A stretch of 49,556 bases of DNA from NCBI GenBank assembly GCA_032718475.1, contig JAUCBJ010005925.1, positions 1 to 49,556 on the forward strand. The letters run 5' to 3'. Position 1 is the first letter of the stretch; the number at the start of each line of letters is the position of its first letter. Origin of the DNA: Nemertoderma westbladi. Lineage: Eukaryota; Xenacoelomorpha; Nemertodermatida; Nemertodermatidae. Both the position numbers and the translations under genes were made by a program. Below the pieces are notes generated by a model. That model was not told where the DNA came from. It did no database searches and saw only the letters and a list, made by a program, of their open reading frames with translations. This document shows, piece after piece, positions 31,609 to 43,227 of the stretch.

Positions 31609-33253
31609 TAATGCGACGACAAACCAACAGCTGTTTATTGGAGAAGCCGACGCGCAATACGAAATTTACCAACATTTATTAGAGATTTGAGTTTATAGAG
31701 ATTCAAACAGCAGTTAAATCAACCAAAACCCAATCTGAAGAAAAAAAGTGATCAATTATATTTATCATTCATTATGTTTATTACAATATATACTATTAAC
31801 TATTAACTAACTATTATAAGTACAATATAGGCCTATTTAAATAATTATAGTAGTAGTGCAACAAACTGGCTGGAAAAGTATAAAACAAACAACAATCACG
31901 AATAATAAACAAAAAATAGAAACAGTCATAAACGACCGATTAGAACATTAAATAAGAAAATTCCTAATAATTTACGTAAAAAATAAATCCTTTACAGAAC
32001 TTGAGGGAATGAAATAAGTAAAAAAAAAAAAATAGTATAACAAAATAATATCAGTTCATTTAAAATGCTAATTATAATCAGATAATTTTAGAAAAAAATA
32101 ACAATAAAAATTATAAACAGCAAAATGAATACAATGTGATGTTACTGTTAATGTAATGTGATGGAATGTTACTGTATTCTATATAACTTATATTATTAGT
32201 TCAAAATTCCATTAAATTGTGGTTAAAGAAAACCGCGAATAAATAAAAAAATTTACACATATAAACACATAGTTTTCTTTTGTATACAAGAGAACACAGT
32301 AGACAATAGTTACCAACAATGTCTGTAGGACACTGGACACCGCATAGATACATAGGGATATCAGGATTTTGTTATCATGATAAAATAGTTTTAAACAAAC
32401 AAGATATTAACGTTTTGATATTGACTAAAACTGATATACAATACTCTAATAGTTAATGTATGACAGGCAGTAATTGTATAATTAACGTTAAACTTAATGA
32501 CGTTGTTTGTGTTCGTGGAATAACCTCAATATAATAATAATAGCACAATAAACGGGCTAAAAAAGGCTGACAACTTTCTAGGAGTGGTTGAGTGAGTGTA
32601 TACCACGGTCAATCTACTCTCCTTAATGTCCGGAGCGAACAAAAGGTAGTACGGAGAGAGGCCAGCCACACACAGGGCCCAATATACAGGGGACATTTGA
32701 TTGGCGGGGGGGCGAGAGCAGTATACAGTAAACGTAACGACATAGTGTGGGGGGGGGGGGGGGGGGGGGTAACAGCACACAAAGAGAAAGGAGAGGTTCG
32801 GTGCCAAAGTGTAGGAGGATAGCAAGTGGACGATGCGTCGGGAAATTACTTTAAACTATTCGTGAAAAAAAAACAGCAGGACAAGTTATGTAACTTGGAA
32901 TCTCTTTGTTATATAAAGTCGTCGATGGGTTGATGGTGGGGGTTGTAGTAACTCGAATGTACAGTTTTGTGTGTTACAGTACGAGTACAGGAGTACAACT
33001 CCAAAATGCAAAGTAATATCCGTTTGGGCCCATTACTATTATGAAGTCGTCTTATCTTAAAGAACCCCCGTTATCACAGAAGCGGGTATAGCATATACGA
33101 AACTAGAGTAATATACAATTAATTGGCTGTAAGTTTGTCGATTGGTGTTTGTAAAACAAACTATTGTGTGAGACAAGGTTTCACCGCATTGTGTTTCCTT
33201 TCAGTGGCAGAAAGAAATCGCGACTTACGTATAAACAAATTGATTTGAGCGCA
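31609..33253. other. EXT1 upstream region, no gene recognised
   Basis: AT-rich DNA that should hold the EXT1 5' UTR and promoter on the minus strand. I could not assign a TATA box or transcription start. It contains a poly-G run at 32749-32769. Confidence 0.5.
32749..32769 (+). repeat. Poly-G tract, 21 bases
   Basis: Run of 21 G following ACATAGTGT; an interrupted G-rich run lies about 40 bp upstream at 32704-32712. Confidence 0.9.
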
Positions 33254-33447
33254 TCAGGCTCTAAGCTGGTCACAGAAAGCGTTTACAGTTCGTACAGCCT
33301 CTATTGCTGTGTAGGGGTAGGCGTATGCCGCGACCAGCACACCGTAAGGTAACTGGGTAACGACTAAACCCTCCCGGTTGGCGTCACTCGTTGCGTAGCA
33401 ACTGTATCGAGATTTATTGTAGATATGGAATCTGATACTTGGTGAAC
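33254..33447 (-). CDS. Possible terminal exon of an unidentified minus-strand gene
   Basis: On the minus strand, TTTTTGTGATTTAG (acceptor AG at 33449-33448) precedes an open stretch of two bases plus 63 codons, with TGA at 33256-33254. It starts SPSIRFHIYNKSRYSCYATS, then DANREGLVVTQLPYGVLVAA, and ends EAVRTVNAFCDQLRA. The composition is protein-like, with alternating hydrophobics and then an amphipathic C-terminal helix, and base content is higher in G+C than the flanks. I do not recognise the family and did not find an upstream exon. It could be a real 3' exon or a chance open frame. No function is proposed. Confidence 0.35.
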
Positions 33448-33629
33448 CTAAATCACAAAAATTATAATACTGAAAGAAAATAACCCATATAAAATATAAA
33501 TAATTCAAAAGACGATAACATTCAATGTAATATAATAGACGAGTAATTACGCCTATAATATTAACATTATCATAAATTATTCATGGACGTCCCAGCATCA
33601 CATATTCCGCGCGGATCCTTGCAGAGTCA

Positions 33630-33950
33630 ATGAGTAATGTAGAACTTAATCATCTTGATGTCTATTATCAAAAGGCTCTTCGTGGTTTATTATTCCTGGG
33701 ACCCTACACTAGTAACTCCATTCTATACGACAATACGACTGTTAGGATGTCGTCCGATTACCGACGAAATCTTACGGGATTGTGCAGGAATAATTCGGAG
33801 AATTCCTCAATGTCCAAACTTCTTCTTGCAGACCTCACTTCGATCCTGCATGCGTCATAATATTCACCGTAGGGCTTGGTTCTTGGTTCAACCTTCGAAA
33901 AGTGTGGACTTAGTAACTACGCTGTGCCAAGCATAAACTTGTAAATACAA
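33630..33950 (+). pseudogene. Decayed non-LTR retrotransposon ORF2 C-terminal region
   Basis: Successive frames read NHLDVYYQKALRGLLFLGPY and TSNSILY, then LLGCRPITDEILRDC with IIRRIPQCPN, then RRAWFLVQ and RKVW. This order (L..Y..K.LR.LL.LPPYTSN..LY, LLG.RPI..EI, final W-x-QLRK) is typical of the segment after the reverse transcriptase in LINE ORF2 proteins. At least two frameshifts and several stops separate the pieces. The catalytic core is not present in the window. The assignment is by motif recall. Confidence 0.5.
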
Positions 33951-33959
33951 CTCGAACTC

Positions 33960-33986
33960 AATATTAGGTCGACTGGACCTAATATT
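33960..33986. repeat. Perfect 11-bp stem, 5-nt loop hairpin
   Basis: AATATTAGGTC and GACCTAATATT flank GACTG. It lies just after the retrotransposon remnant and is followed by no T run, so a pol III or bacterial-type terminator is not implied. Confidence 0.8.
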
Positions 33987-34305
33987 TATCCAGCATTGTG
34001 AACTTCTTCAACTTATACGGGCAATTTGTATATCATGCTGGGAAACACGAACAGTATTTTATCTGTATCATTGAATCGCTTTTAGTGGCGGTGTGCTGAG
34101 CTGCTGTCCCTCGGCACTGGAGACTCAATCGTCTATAATCGATGTAGAATTTATATTTTATGGTGCTTTTATTTTGTTTTGCGGACCGAGACCTACCAGA
34201 ATGTTACATATTTATATCGGCGCAATTTTATGTTTATGCACAACTACCGGGAAATTTTATCTTGATACCGGCTTGTCCGGGTTTTATGAAATAAAAAAAA
34301 AAAAA

Positions 34306-34532
34306 GCAAACAGTCGGCTGAAGCCGGAGGCGACCCGAAGGCTCCACTTTCGATAGCTGCTACCCGAGGGTAGGGGTGGGCGCTACTCCTATCCCAAGAT
34401 TTGCTCCCAGTTATTTAACTGGTACTCATTTTATCGACCCCAGTGGATGAAAGGCTGAGTGGACCCTGGCGGGGCTGAACCTAAAACCAATAGATTGCAG
34501 GCCCGGCGCTCAACCAACTGAGCTACCCCGCC
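34306..34532 (-). mobile_element. tRNA-derived SINE, ~227 bp
   Basis: On the minus strand the head starts GGCGGGGTAGCTCAGTTGG, with a perfect pol III A box (TAGCTCAGTTGG). AGGTTCAGCCCCGCC follows (B-box-like, and its CCCCGCC pairs with the GGCGGGG start like a tRNA acceptor stem). The body has CACTCAGCCTTTCATCC and GGTCGATAAAATGAGTACC, a core I recall from the cephalopod SINE superfamily. It ends in a 13-base T run at 34305-34292 on the minus strand. This would be a pol III-transcribed, LINE-mobilised element. No target duplication could be fixed because of the homopolymer. Confidence 0.8.
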
Positions 34533-34575
34533 GTTAGTGGTTTTAAAAGCTATTAAATTTAATTGAAAACATTAA

Positions 34576-34910
34576 GGGAAAGGAGCAGGTTACAGGGTCG
34601 GTATGTTCTAACCAAAATAATAAACAACCTTCAACCCGTGTCCAATCTTCGCCCGCGTCCAATCTTCGCCCAATAAGATTTGTGTTACTAAGCAGTTTAG
34701 TTACCAATTGAGGGAAAGGAGCAGGTTACAGAGACGGCTTTTTCTAACCAAAATAATAAACGATGTTGTTACCAATTGACGGAAAGGAGCAGGCTATAGA
34801 GGCGGCTTTTTCTAATAAAAAAATAATAATTGTTTAGTGGGCGAAGGTTGCTCGCGGACGAAGGTTACCGCCGGGCGAGTTGCTCATTTTGAGGGCGAAG
34901 ATAGGACGCG
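34576..34910. repeat. Three copies of a dispersed ~52-bp motif plus a GGGCGAAG inverted repeat
   Basis: Copies at 34576-34626, 34711-34763 and 34780-34831 share GGAAAGGAGCAGG, then TTCTAACC and AAAATAATAAACGA. The stretch CCAATCTTCGCCCGCG near 34650 is inverted at 34902-34922 (GGGCGAAGATAGGACGCGGG). Related single copies occur at 45085-45137 and, reversed, at 28217-28237, so this is a dispersed family. Confidence 0.7.
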
Positions 34911-37389
34911 GGCGAAGCATTCTCGCAGCGAAGTTTGCTGCGTACCGTAAAACGGAATATATGTTTGACAACAACTCCCATGCAAGCCAAGATATAAGTT
35001 ATCTTCAAATTATAATCGTAGACTATAAAATTCAGAGAGGGAAAGGAAAACAACGAACAAAATAAACAAAACTATGACAAATAAAAGGCAAGGGAATAAT
35101 ACAATGAGTATCACATCATAATAAATATTAGAAAAACGAACAAATCTGAGTTGTGTCGTCCAGCCGTCCAGGGTCTACAATTACACAATACACCTGATCT
35201 GGATGGTTAGATCTCGCACCCAGACACAGCACACAGCCAAAACAAAGAATCAGACAAAATCATATATTAGGTTTCCCACAATATAAAATCACGGAAACCA
35301 TGAAATGCAGAAATAAAAATGTTACAAACAATAAAACCTGACAGACAAAATTGATTACAAATCCTACATATTCACTTACAAATTATTCATGTGATGATAA
35401 TACATTGAACTTATGAATCATAACCATTAGCCATCTCATCCCCAAAGCTCCAAATGGCAGCGAATGAAAGAACCGCCTGGATCGCGAAATACAGTCACAT
35501 ACCCACAGCAGCCCAAGTGACAAACCCAACTAACTATGGGACGATGTTGGCAGGCCTACACTTATTACAAAACAAAAGGACAAATGACATTCACAGTATA
35601 AAAGGTAGAGTCAGAACAAATAATTATATTTCCGCTGTAACAATGTGACGTTGAAGTTGGGTCGGTAGGAGTATGACACATGCAGATAATAGTGGCTTTA
35701 TTACTATATAGAAATATAAGAGTAAGCAAGCTCCTACTAATTCGTGCTAATACCATAATACAATTATTATACAGCTGTCGTTACCACAGTTAGGATGTTA
35801 TTGGATGCGGAATGCTCCTTCTTTTTATGCACAAACGGTGAGGACTCACGTACTTACAGCCTTGGAGATCTGTGTGGAATTGAACTCAAACTGTAGTGGG
35901 TGATGCATAACATATAAAATTATGACTGCAAACGCATGTCGCGCCTAATTAATGCATCAATGGCACGCTCCTCGGAGGAGGAGCCTGTCACACAGGATAA
36001 TTAGTTAGAAAAGATTGTAAAAGCATCCAGAATGTGCCAATCTTTCGCATTTACACAGATTAACAGAAACACCAACCTACCTACTTACTTCTCAAGCTGC
36101 CTCCATGTGTCAGTCGTGGAGTTGGCAGAGTGCAATGTGAGTAATTCCATATTGACAAACAAGTGAGCAAGATAAGTTGATGAGTGATGATGTATGTATG
36201 TGAGGCATCTTCACGTTCGCAATGCGATCGCTTCATCTTACTTACGTGTCGACAATATGGAATTGTATACATAGCATATGGAATATATGGAGCGATTGAT
36301 CGTTGGGGAATGGATCAACAACATGAATATCCTGCTTAATTTCAAATTTATACATGCAGACATGCAGTCCCACGGATATTATCATGAAAATTTGCATTGA
36401 ACATAACCCGTGAGGATTCCAAACACCAGAGAAACCCACCAAGGGCTAATCTTGAATGTCCATGGAATAAATTACATATGTGAAGCAACAGCCCACCAAC
36501 GAAGGAATCCTCAAAAAATGTAACTCAATTTCCAATTTAAACTAACGCAATTGAAAATCTCGGCACGACACCAAACCAGTTTCAGATGATAAAATGATGA
36601 ACAACAACCAAGGGATTTATAGGATGTTGTGTCCAAGATGAGGTATTAATTAATTACGGTAAAATCATTGTCTCAAGGGATATTTTCAACGGAGATTAGT
36701 GCTCGGAGTTGGTGATTCGCTTCATACCTCAGCTGGGTAACAATGACGGCCGCTAGCAACTAATGAAAATCACAACATTGCGATTGGGTTTCCGGAGACG
36801 ATATATAAACAAACCTGTTTTCCCAGGGTACATACGGAACCAAAATAATGATGATAACGCTGGCGCATTCTCGTATTTCCTTACGACATAACATTGCAAA
36901 GAAGTTTAATTTCCCAAGAGGGAGACCACGGTATAATAATATGCATTGCTGAAATAAAGTTACTTTGAGAAAGTAAGTAAGCTTGTCTCAAGACAGGCCA
37001 ATCCCAGGGTAAGTGAAGAGTTACGATAGCTGAATAATGAATTCAATTTATAAACTTAAAAGAAGGATATAATATCAGGGGGAGATTTAAACCAGTTAGG
37101 ATGCCATGCATTGGGTATCGGAGCAGAATCAGTTTCATTACGAATTCCCTATATATCTGGAGTTGAAATTGGAAGAGATAACGTCCCATTTGCACACAGT
37201 AGGACAGAAACAACTGGGTATATCACTGATTACAATTAATTAATAGATGTGTCCCATGTTAAGCTGCTTACTAATGTTTCCGGTTTCGTGATGTGTAATG
37301 GTTGCTATGTATCCTTTACCACTTTTAAATAGTTATTATCACTAATCCCAGTGTTATTTCCATTATACCAGGTCAGAATAGTATTTAAT
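34911..37389. other. AT-rich intergenic DNA, no gene seen
   Basis: I see no convincing coding exon or RNA gene. ATTCCATATTG near 36147 is inverted as CAATATGGAAT near 36252, a weak short inverted repeat. Confidence 0.5.
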
Positions 37390-38287
37390 TCGCCCATGTG
37401 AAGAATTCCTATGGTTTTCACTTTTCGGTCGCATTTTACTTGAATTTTATATAAAAAATTATGAAGAATTTGTATTTCTCCAAATTTCTCCTTATTAGTG
37501 TTGTATAGCACTTATTTCTGTCTTATAACCAACCTGTATATACTTATGCGTTTATTGTTTTGGTTAGAATCAGCCCTTCTGAGCCTGTATTAAATAGTAT
37601 GGTAGATCACAATGGGGGTGAACAGCAATGAGATATCTACAACAAAACGGAAGTACATCAATCGTGGCCGATGGAGGCCGGTTATTCTAAACCAAACTGT
37701 CAGCGAGTCAAATACAAAGGTTCGTATTGTTGCGTGTGCGTAATCAGAAGTTTAATACTTTTTGTCGATGTTCCCCTGGCAGGTGGTAGACCCCCCGGAC
37801 TCCCTGACCTGTATGAGTATCCATTCATTCTCTAACCTGAGGACTTTTGCACAGTGAATCCTTGGCGCTGGATATCTTCTTCTTTAGCGTCACTGTGGTC
37901 GTTAAATAAGCCAAGAAATTGTCGGGTTTCAACCTAAAGTAAACAATAAGTTATAGAGAAAAATGGAAAAGCGTGGCTTAGTTAAAAAATAAATGTGTGG
38001 CCAATTGTGGGCCCATGTGAATAATACCAGACTTACTGCCGTTATATTTCACTTTTCAGTTACCCCCATGTGAAGAATACCAGGTTTTCAATAAAAACAC
38101 AGGTTACAATAGGGCTGAATCAAACCAAAACAATAAACGAATTAGTATATGTACAGGTTATAAGACAGAAATAAGCGCTATAAAACACTTAATAAAGATA
38201 AATTAAAAAAAATAAAAAATCTTCATATATAAAATTCCAATAAAAAGTTGACCGAAAAGTGAAATCCTGGTATTCTTCACATGGGCG
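37390..38287. mobile_element. Foldback element with ~200-bp inverted arms
   Basis: The left arm 37390-37592 begins CGCCCATGTGAAGAAT, TCACTTTTCGGTC and includes CTTATTTCTGTCTTATAACC and GTTTATTGTTTTGGTT. The right arm 38094-38287 carries these in inverted order (AACCAAAACAATAAAC, GGTTATAAGACAGAAATAAG, GACCGAAAAGTGAAA, ATTCTTCACATGGGCG). Arm identity is roughly 75-85% by eye. A third partial end copy is at 38062-38090. The 0.5-kb core has no coding capacity. No clear target duplication. Confidence 0.75.
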
Positions 38288-41200
38288 AAATAAATAAACC
38301 TACCGTATTACTTGAACTTACACTTTAAAGGCCCAATATCCAATATATATATTGATGTACGAATGATATAAGTGCATAAAGTACACACAGAGAACGATTA
38401 AATAATTAAATTAAAACTATAACCCACATCTTAAATGAATTGGAGAACTCTATGCAAAACTATAAATTTAACAAAGACAACAGACGAATAACCAGAATTG
38501 CAAAACGTGGAAGAAAACATAAACACTTTAGTTTCGAGTTAACACCACTTCAGTACAACTAATAGCCAGCCAGACAAAAATACGATAAAGTTAATAACAC
38601 AGAGAATGCAGACAATTCCATGTAATGGATTAATACAAGAACTGTCACTAACAGATAACATGGCCTCTAAAAACCTCGTCCAAGAAATAGTCCACTATAG
38701 GCTTCAAATGAGCCTGTCCTTATTGGCTATTGCTATCTGCTAAGCAACCAACCATCCAAAGATGGTTGGTTGGATGGAGAAGAGAAACCATACATGTTCC
38801 CGTGAAAAGTGGTAATTATGGGGCGAGCCGGCGAGTTAAAACTCCGAGTCATCAGCGAACGGTGCAAATTATGGGGATGTTAGTGTGTCATTGTGTGTTG
38901 GTGTGTCGGAAACCATAATAGGCGGAAGCCAATATATAACTACTACCTAGCGATAGCATGATAACTGTTGGCTGGTAAGATAAGGGCTTACAGTTCTTAC
39001 GTGGCAACAATGCCCAAGACCTACTGATGATTGGGTAGGTGATTAATCATAATTAAATAAATGTAAGAAATAGAGGTAAATTAGGTGATGGGATATAATT
39101 GAGAACAGAGTATAGAAAAGGAAACGATTAAATGATAATGGCAGTGCCCAGTTGGGTGGGGCTGAAAGTAGCTGGTAGTAAAATGTGCCGCAGTGATCGC
39201 GTTCGTTATTAACTATTATTTAAGCGTATTTAATTCACCGAGTGGTGGTTACACAACAACTTTAGTCTCTACATCAAATGGATATTTTTTTAAACATTCT
39301 TTACACCATTATTCAAGGTAAATTAATAATAAACAACAACATATAGCACAATAATAAAATTTATAAGTAATAATAATTATTTTAGTTTAGTTATGGTAGG
39401 GAGCAGAGCCCTACAATGTAGCCCTTTTCGTCAAGTCCCGTGAGCCAGGCGGGTGACGGTGTAATGTACAGACAGACCCATTTTGAGTGTCATGGGATGT
39501 CCTTCAAGGTGATATGTTAATTCAGAAACAAAGCGACATGCTGCGCTGTCAGTGTCAGACACTAAACTGAACTGTAAAACCACACTGCACAACAGCAAAT
39601 AACAAAGTTACCGGTACCTCTAATGTATGTATTAGGATAAGACACATAGTGGGGCGAGCATAAAATAGGTGGAACTATATAATTGCACATTGTATTAGAC
39701 GGGTATATCGAAAATTATAAAAATATGGAGATATACAATTTCCCAAAATTACATGAGATTTTACTGTTCGGTTTAGTGTTTATCAGTTTATATCAGTTTG
39801 AAGAAAGGCCTAGGCCAGAAAGAACTCACTTAATCAATCTATTTCAGTTTGAATTTTCCCCGCTTAATAAAAAATTCCCTGACTACAACAGGTACACTAA
39901 TTTTTATAAAATACCGGTATATTATATTTGCCGCTTTATCTTGTTTATTTGTTTTATTATATTACCAAAAAGCTACATAGAAATTTAATTAGTGAGTCCT
40001 TCAATATCAGGATAATTGGCAAACTACCACAACAGACCAATTATAATCAAACAGGCAAATAGAGTTTAACGATATATATTTAGTGATGAGAGGAAAAGGA
40101 ATGGAGAGCGACGCGAGCAGATAACATTTTACACATTTTCGCTTATGACACATATTATCCTCGAAATATCAAATTCCCGTACGTTTCAATGACTTGTCCA
40201 TTTTTTACAATAATTCCCTGACATTTACGATATCAGCTGTAGGCGTACTATACATAGTATTGTTAATATATAGTCAGTAGACTAGCGTACTCACGTTGAC
40301 AACGTGTGATAACCAACCCCGGGAGTATACGTGGCTTCCTTGAGTAGATATCAGTAAAGCACTGCAGATTACTTTCGACTTGAACAATTTATCTATAAAA
40401 AAATCACACAATAACTGCAATATGTATCAATAAACTTTGCAGAATATTTTTAACCTTATAACTGAATACTACACCTACTACTACTACTACTGTACTACTA
40501 GGTCGAGCTTACTGTCCAAATGTCAGACAGACAGACAGACAACCGATAGACGGACAAACTACATTCACCCAAATATTAAAAGTGACATCGGAAATGAAAT
40601 CAGCGACCCGAAAACCCCCATTAACCAACCAGACCCCATACAGGTAGTTTTGCGAGAAAGACATTGACGAGTAAAAGACTTTGACGGCGATTATCTCAGA
40701 ATGACATTTTTTCGCACGAAAAATCTGATCCGTCATCTCATAAGAACTCATCCGCCATACCTTGCAATTTTTGCTTTATATGAAAGGTAATTTCACGCAC
40801 TTTTCTTACCTTGACAAAATTTAATTTTTTAATTTAATTTGGGTTTTTTCAGTTTTTAAAAATTTAATTATTATTTTTACAAAATTGTCAATTATCAGAA
40901 ATAGAAAACGAAAATACAAAATGTGGGTGAAAAATATGATGAAAATGATCATGCTGGTTCCAAAAAATGTGGTATCGAAAAATAAAAATTGAGAATAACG
41001 GAGGATTAATCTTTTCAGTGAAATTTTTAAAATCTCACGCAGGCCGCTAAGAGGCGACAAGTATTTTTTTTTATTATTTTATTATTATTTTATTTTTTTT
41101 TATTTACTTTTGATGATTCTCTATCCGATTGTATATGTAAATAAATTATTATTACATCCCATTTTTATACTAGCTAATATTAGAAAATTTGATATTATAA

Positions 41201-41351
41201 ATATATCACTGGACATATTAGCTATATATTTTGAAATAATTGTTATTTTCTTGAGCAACAAGTTTTCCACGTGTCGAGCAACAAGTTTCAGAAAATTTTT
41301 TTGTTCCGTGTGAGGGGGTCTTATTGTCCTTTTATTTATCATGACAACATT
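38288..41351. other. AT-rich intergenic DNA with simple repeats
   Basis: No gene supported. It holds a perfect 12-bp stem at 38745-38756 / 38761-38772 (CAACCAACCATC with a CAAA loop), ACTACT repeats near 40470-40500 and an ACAG repeat near 40523-40541. Confidence 0.5.
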
Positions 41352-41546
41352 TATAATGGGGTAGACGACTCGGAAATTTTTTTTCGAGTTTTCGTTGGTT
41401 TCATGTGAAAGAGCATGTGAAAAAACCCCAGAGAGCAATTTTACTTAGAAAAAATTAATATTGGCCGAGTTATAGCGATTTTAAAACGCAAAATTAGCAA
41501 CATCGAAAAATCAGGCCGTTTCAGAAAACTGCACTAGTGACGTCAG
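41352..41546 (+). repeat. Left terminal inverted repeat (well-conserved outer part)
   Basis: Matches the reverse complement of about 43024-43227 with only a handful of substitutions by eye. It ends inward at GTGACGTCA. Confidence 0.9.
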
Positions 41547-42221
41547 CCATAACACAGCAACAGTTGTCAAGCGCAGTTGATTGGCTAATATAAAGTATAA
41601 TATTGCAGTATCTAAAATAAAACAAATAATAAATGTAGCTATGTATTTATTTGGATGTGTATTTATGTTGTGTTAAAAATCGATTATAGGATAGCGGTAT
41701 GGAGCCAAATTATTCATATCAAGTTAATTATTCTAGAATAATATTGATTTCGCCCATACCTGTATCGTAGAGCTGTATGTAGCTAAAAATAAATATAGCT
41801 AGCTAAATACTGCCAGGCGTTTCATTAATCTATTTTTTAATTGTTTTTACAGCGAACAATGCGGGATGGGTAGATTAGCACTAGATGGAAATTATTTAGT
41901 TTTTTTTTGTCAGTTCACTGTAAAGTGTTACTGGTACTAGTGTTGCACGTGTCACCATTCTTCTGCCTTTCATAATAGCTGTTTTTGGTTTGACATTCAA
42001 AAATATCAAAATACCAAAAAATACCAAAACATAATGTTTTGGGCTATAGGTTTATGTTCTTGACATATTTTGGCTAGTTACATGTGAAAAAAAAATGTTT
42101 TAAAGAAAATAAAAACAAATGTTTGTGGTAGCTAGTGTTTTCAATGGTATGTACTGTTTTAATATTGTAGCTAGTGTTTTTATAAAATACCACAAAATCT
42201 TATTTTTTGATGCCATTTCAG

Positions 42222-42523
42222 ATGCCATTACACCAACGCAAGTGGTAGAAGTAAAATGCCCAACATTAAAACATGCCATTCAAAAATCTTATCTTACACA
42301 ATCGAATATCGTAAGCGCTAAATTCATGGCACAAATCCAACTTCAAATGCATCTTTGCAATAAACAATGGGCCTTGTTTAGCATCGCAGATCCATCTTTT
42401 GAAATAAATGGCGAAGTGAAAATAGTTGAAGTATCACATGATTCCATATACATGCAAAGTTTACTGAAAAGTAGTCGTAGCTTCTGGAAGGAATATATAT
42501 TTCCCAAAATTGTGAAAAAATAG
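42222..42523 (+). CDS. YqaJ-like (lambda-exonuclease fold) nuclease fragment in the TIR element
   Basis: An open frame from 42119 to a TAG at 42523; the acceptor-like TTGATGCCATTTCAG ends at 42221, so the real exon may start at 42222. It reads SDAITPTQVVEVKCP, then FMAQIQLQMHLCNKQWALFSI, KIVEVSHDS and a C-terminal FWKEYIFPKIVKK. YqaJ-type nucleases have a conserved D, then E-x-K in (I/V)EVKCP, then a Q-x-Q motif, then a hydrophobic strand and a C-terminal helix near FP. Here the candidate triad is Asp (SDA), Glu and Lys (EVK). The N-terminal part is missing or on an undetected exon, so activity is doubtful. Known members are DNA exonucleases and recombination proteins. Flanking 450-bp TIRs mean it moves with the transposon. 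Confidence 0.65.
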
Positions 42524-43023
42524 ATAATTAAAAAATGTAAATAATACAGTAGTTATAGTTCAACTAAATTCTGATTAATGCTGATTGTATTGAGATGGCA
42601 GCTGAAGATATTTTTACTACGTCATCCATTACAGCTACATGGACTAACTATCAACTATCAATCGGAATTCAATAATTTAACTTGTATAAAAATAATTACA
42701 ATCGAAAAAGTGCGAATCCACAATCTAAACCAAAGTAATCTAAGTTTTGAAGCTGAATAAAACATCAATAAGCTACTGGATTTCTCCCACCTGGCAGTTT
42801 TAGCTACAAATATATTTTATTTGTATAGCTAACAACTGTATAGTTTGGGAAAAATAATTATTATTCTGGAATAATTAACTTGTCATGAATCAATTTCCAC
42901 ATTAAGATATCAAATAAAGGATTCTTAACACAACACAAAAACACACCAAATAAATATTAGCTACACAATTTATTTTAGTTACTAAGAGATTTATATTGTA
43001 TAGTAACCAATGAACATTTACTG

Positions 43024-43227
43024 CTGCACTAGTGACGTCACTAGTGCAGTTTTCTGAAACGGCCTGATTTTTCGATGTTGCTAATTTTGCGTTTTAAAAT
43101 CGCTATAACTCCGCCAATATTTATTTTTTTTAAGTAAAATTGCTCTCTGGGGTTATTTCACATGCTCTTTCACATGAAACCAACGAAAACTCGAAAAAAA
43201 ATTTCCGAGTCGTCTACCCCATTATAA
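43024..43227 (-). repeat. Right terminal inverted repeat
   Basis: Reverse complement of the left arm. The inner boundary contains CACTAGTGACGTCACTAGTG, itself a perfect palindrome, which the left arm lacks. Confidence 0.9.

Larger units (their letters stand above)
41352..43227. mobile_element. 1.9-kb TIR element carrying a YqaJ-type nuclease exon
   Basis: The outer ends are inverted copies: TAATGGGGTAGACGACTCGG at about 41354 and CCGAGTCGTCTACCCCATTA ending about 43226. Roughly 195 bp of arm (to 41546 and from about 43024) is nearly identical, including CATGTGAAAGAGCATGTGAA and CACTAGTGACGTCA. A more diverged arm continues inward to about 41820 / 42780, giving arms near 450 bp. Both ends sit in TATAATGGGG...CCCCATTATA, consistent with a 2-bp AT or TA target duplication. 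The core holds only a YqaJ-like exon and no transposase, so this copy is probably non-autonomous. From memory, ISL2EU-type elements (PIF/Harbinger relatives, AT duplication) encode a YqaJ protein, which would fit. Confidence 0.8.

Noticed and set aside
33164-33352. Plus-strand 62-codon open frame
   Set aside because: No splice or family evidence, and it overlaps the more protein-like minus-strand exon.
34460-34532. Functional tRNA gene at the SINE head
   Set aside because: The tRNA-like part is fused to a SINE body and its B box departs from consensus (GGTTCAGCCCC), so it is the SINE promoter.
39683-39988. 101-codon plus-strand open frame
   Set aside because: AT-rich, hydrophobic low-complexity translation with no recognisable motif or splice context.
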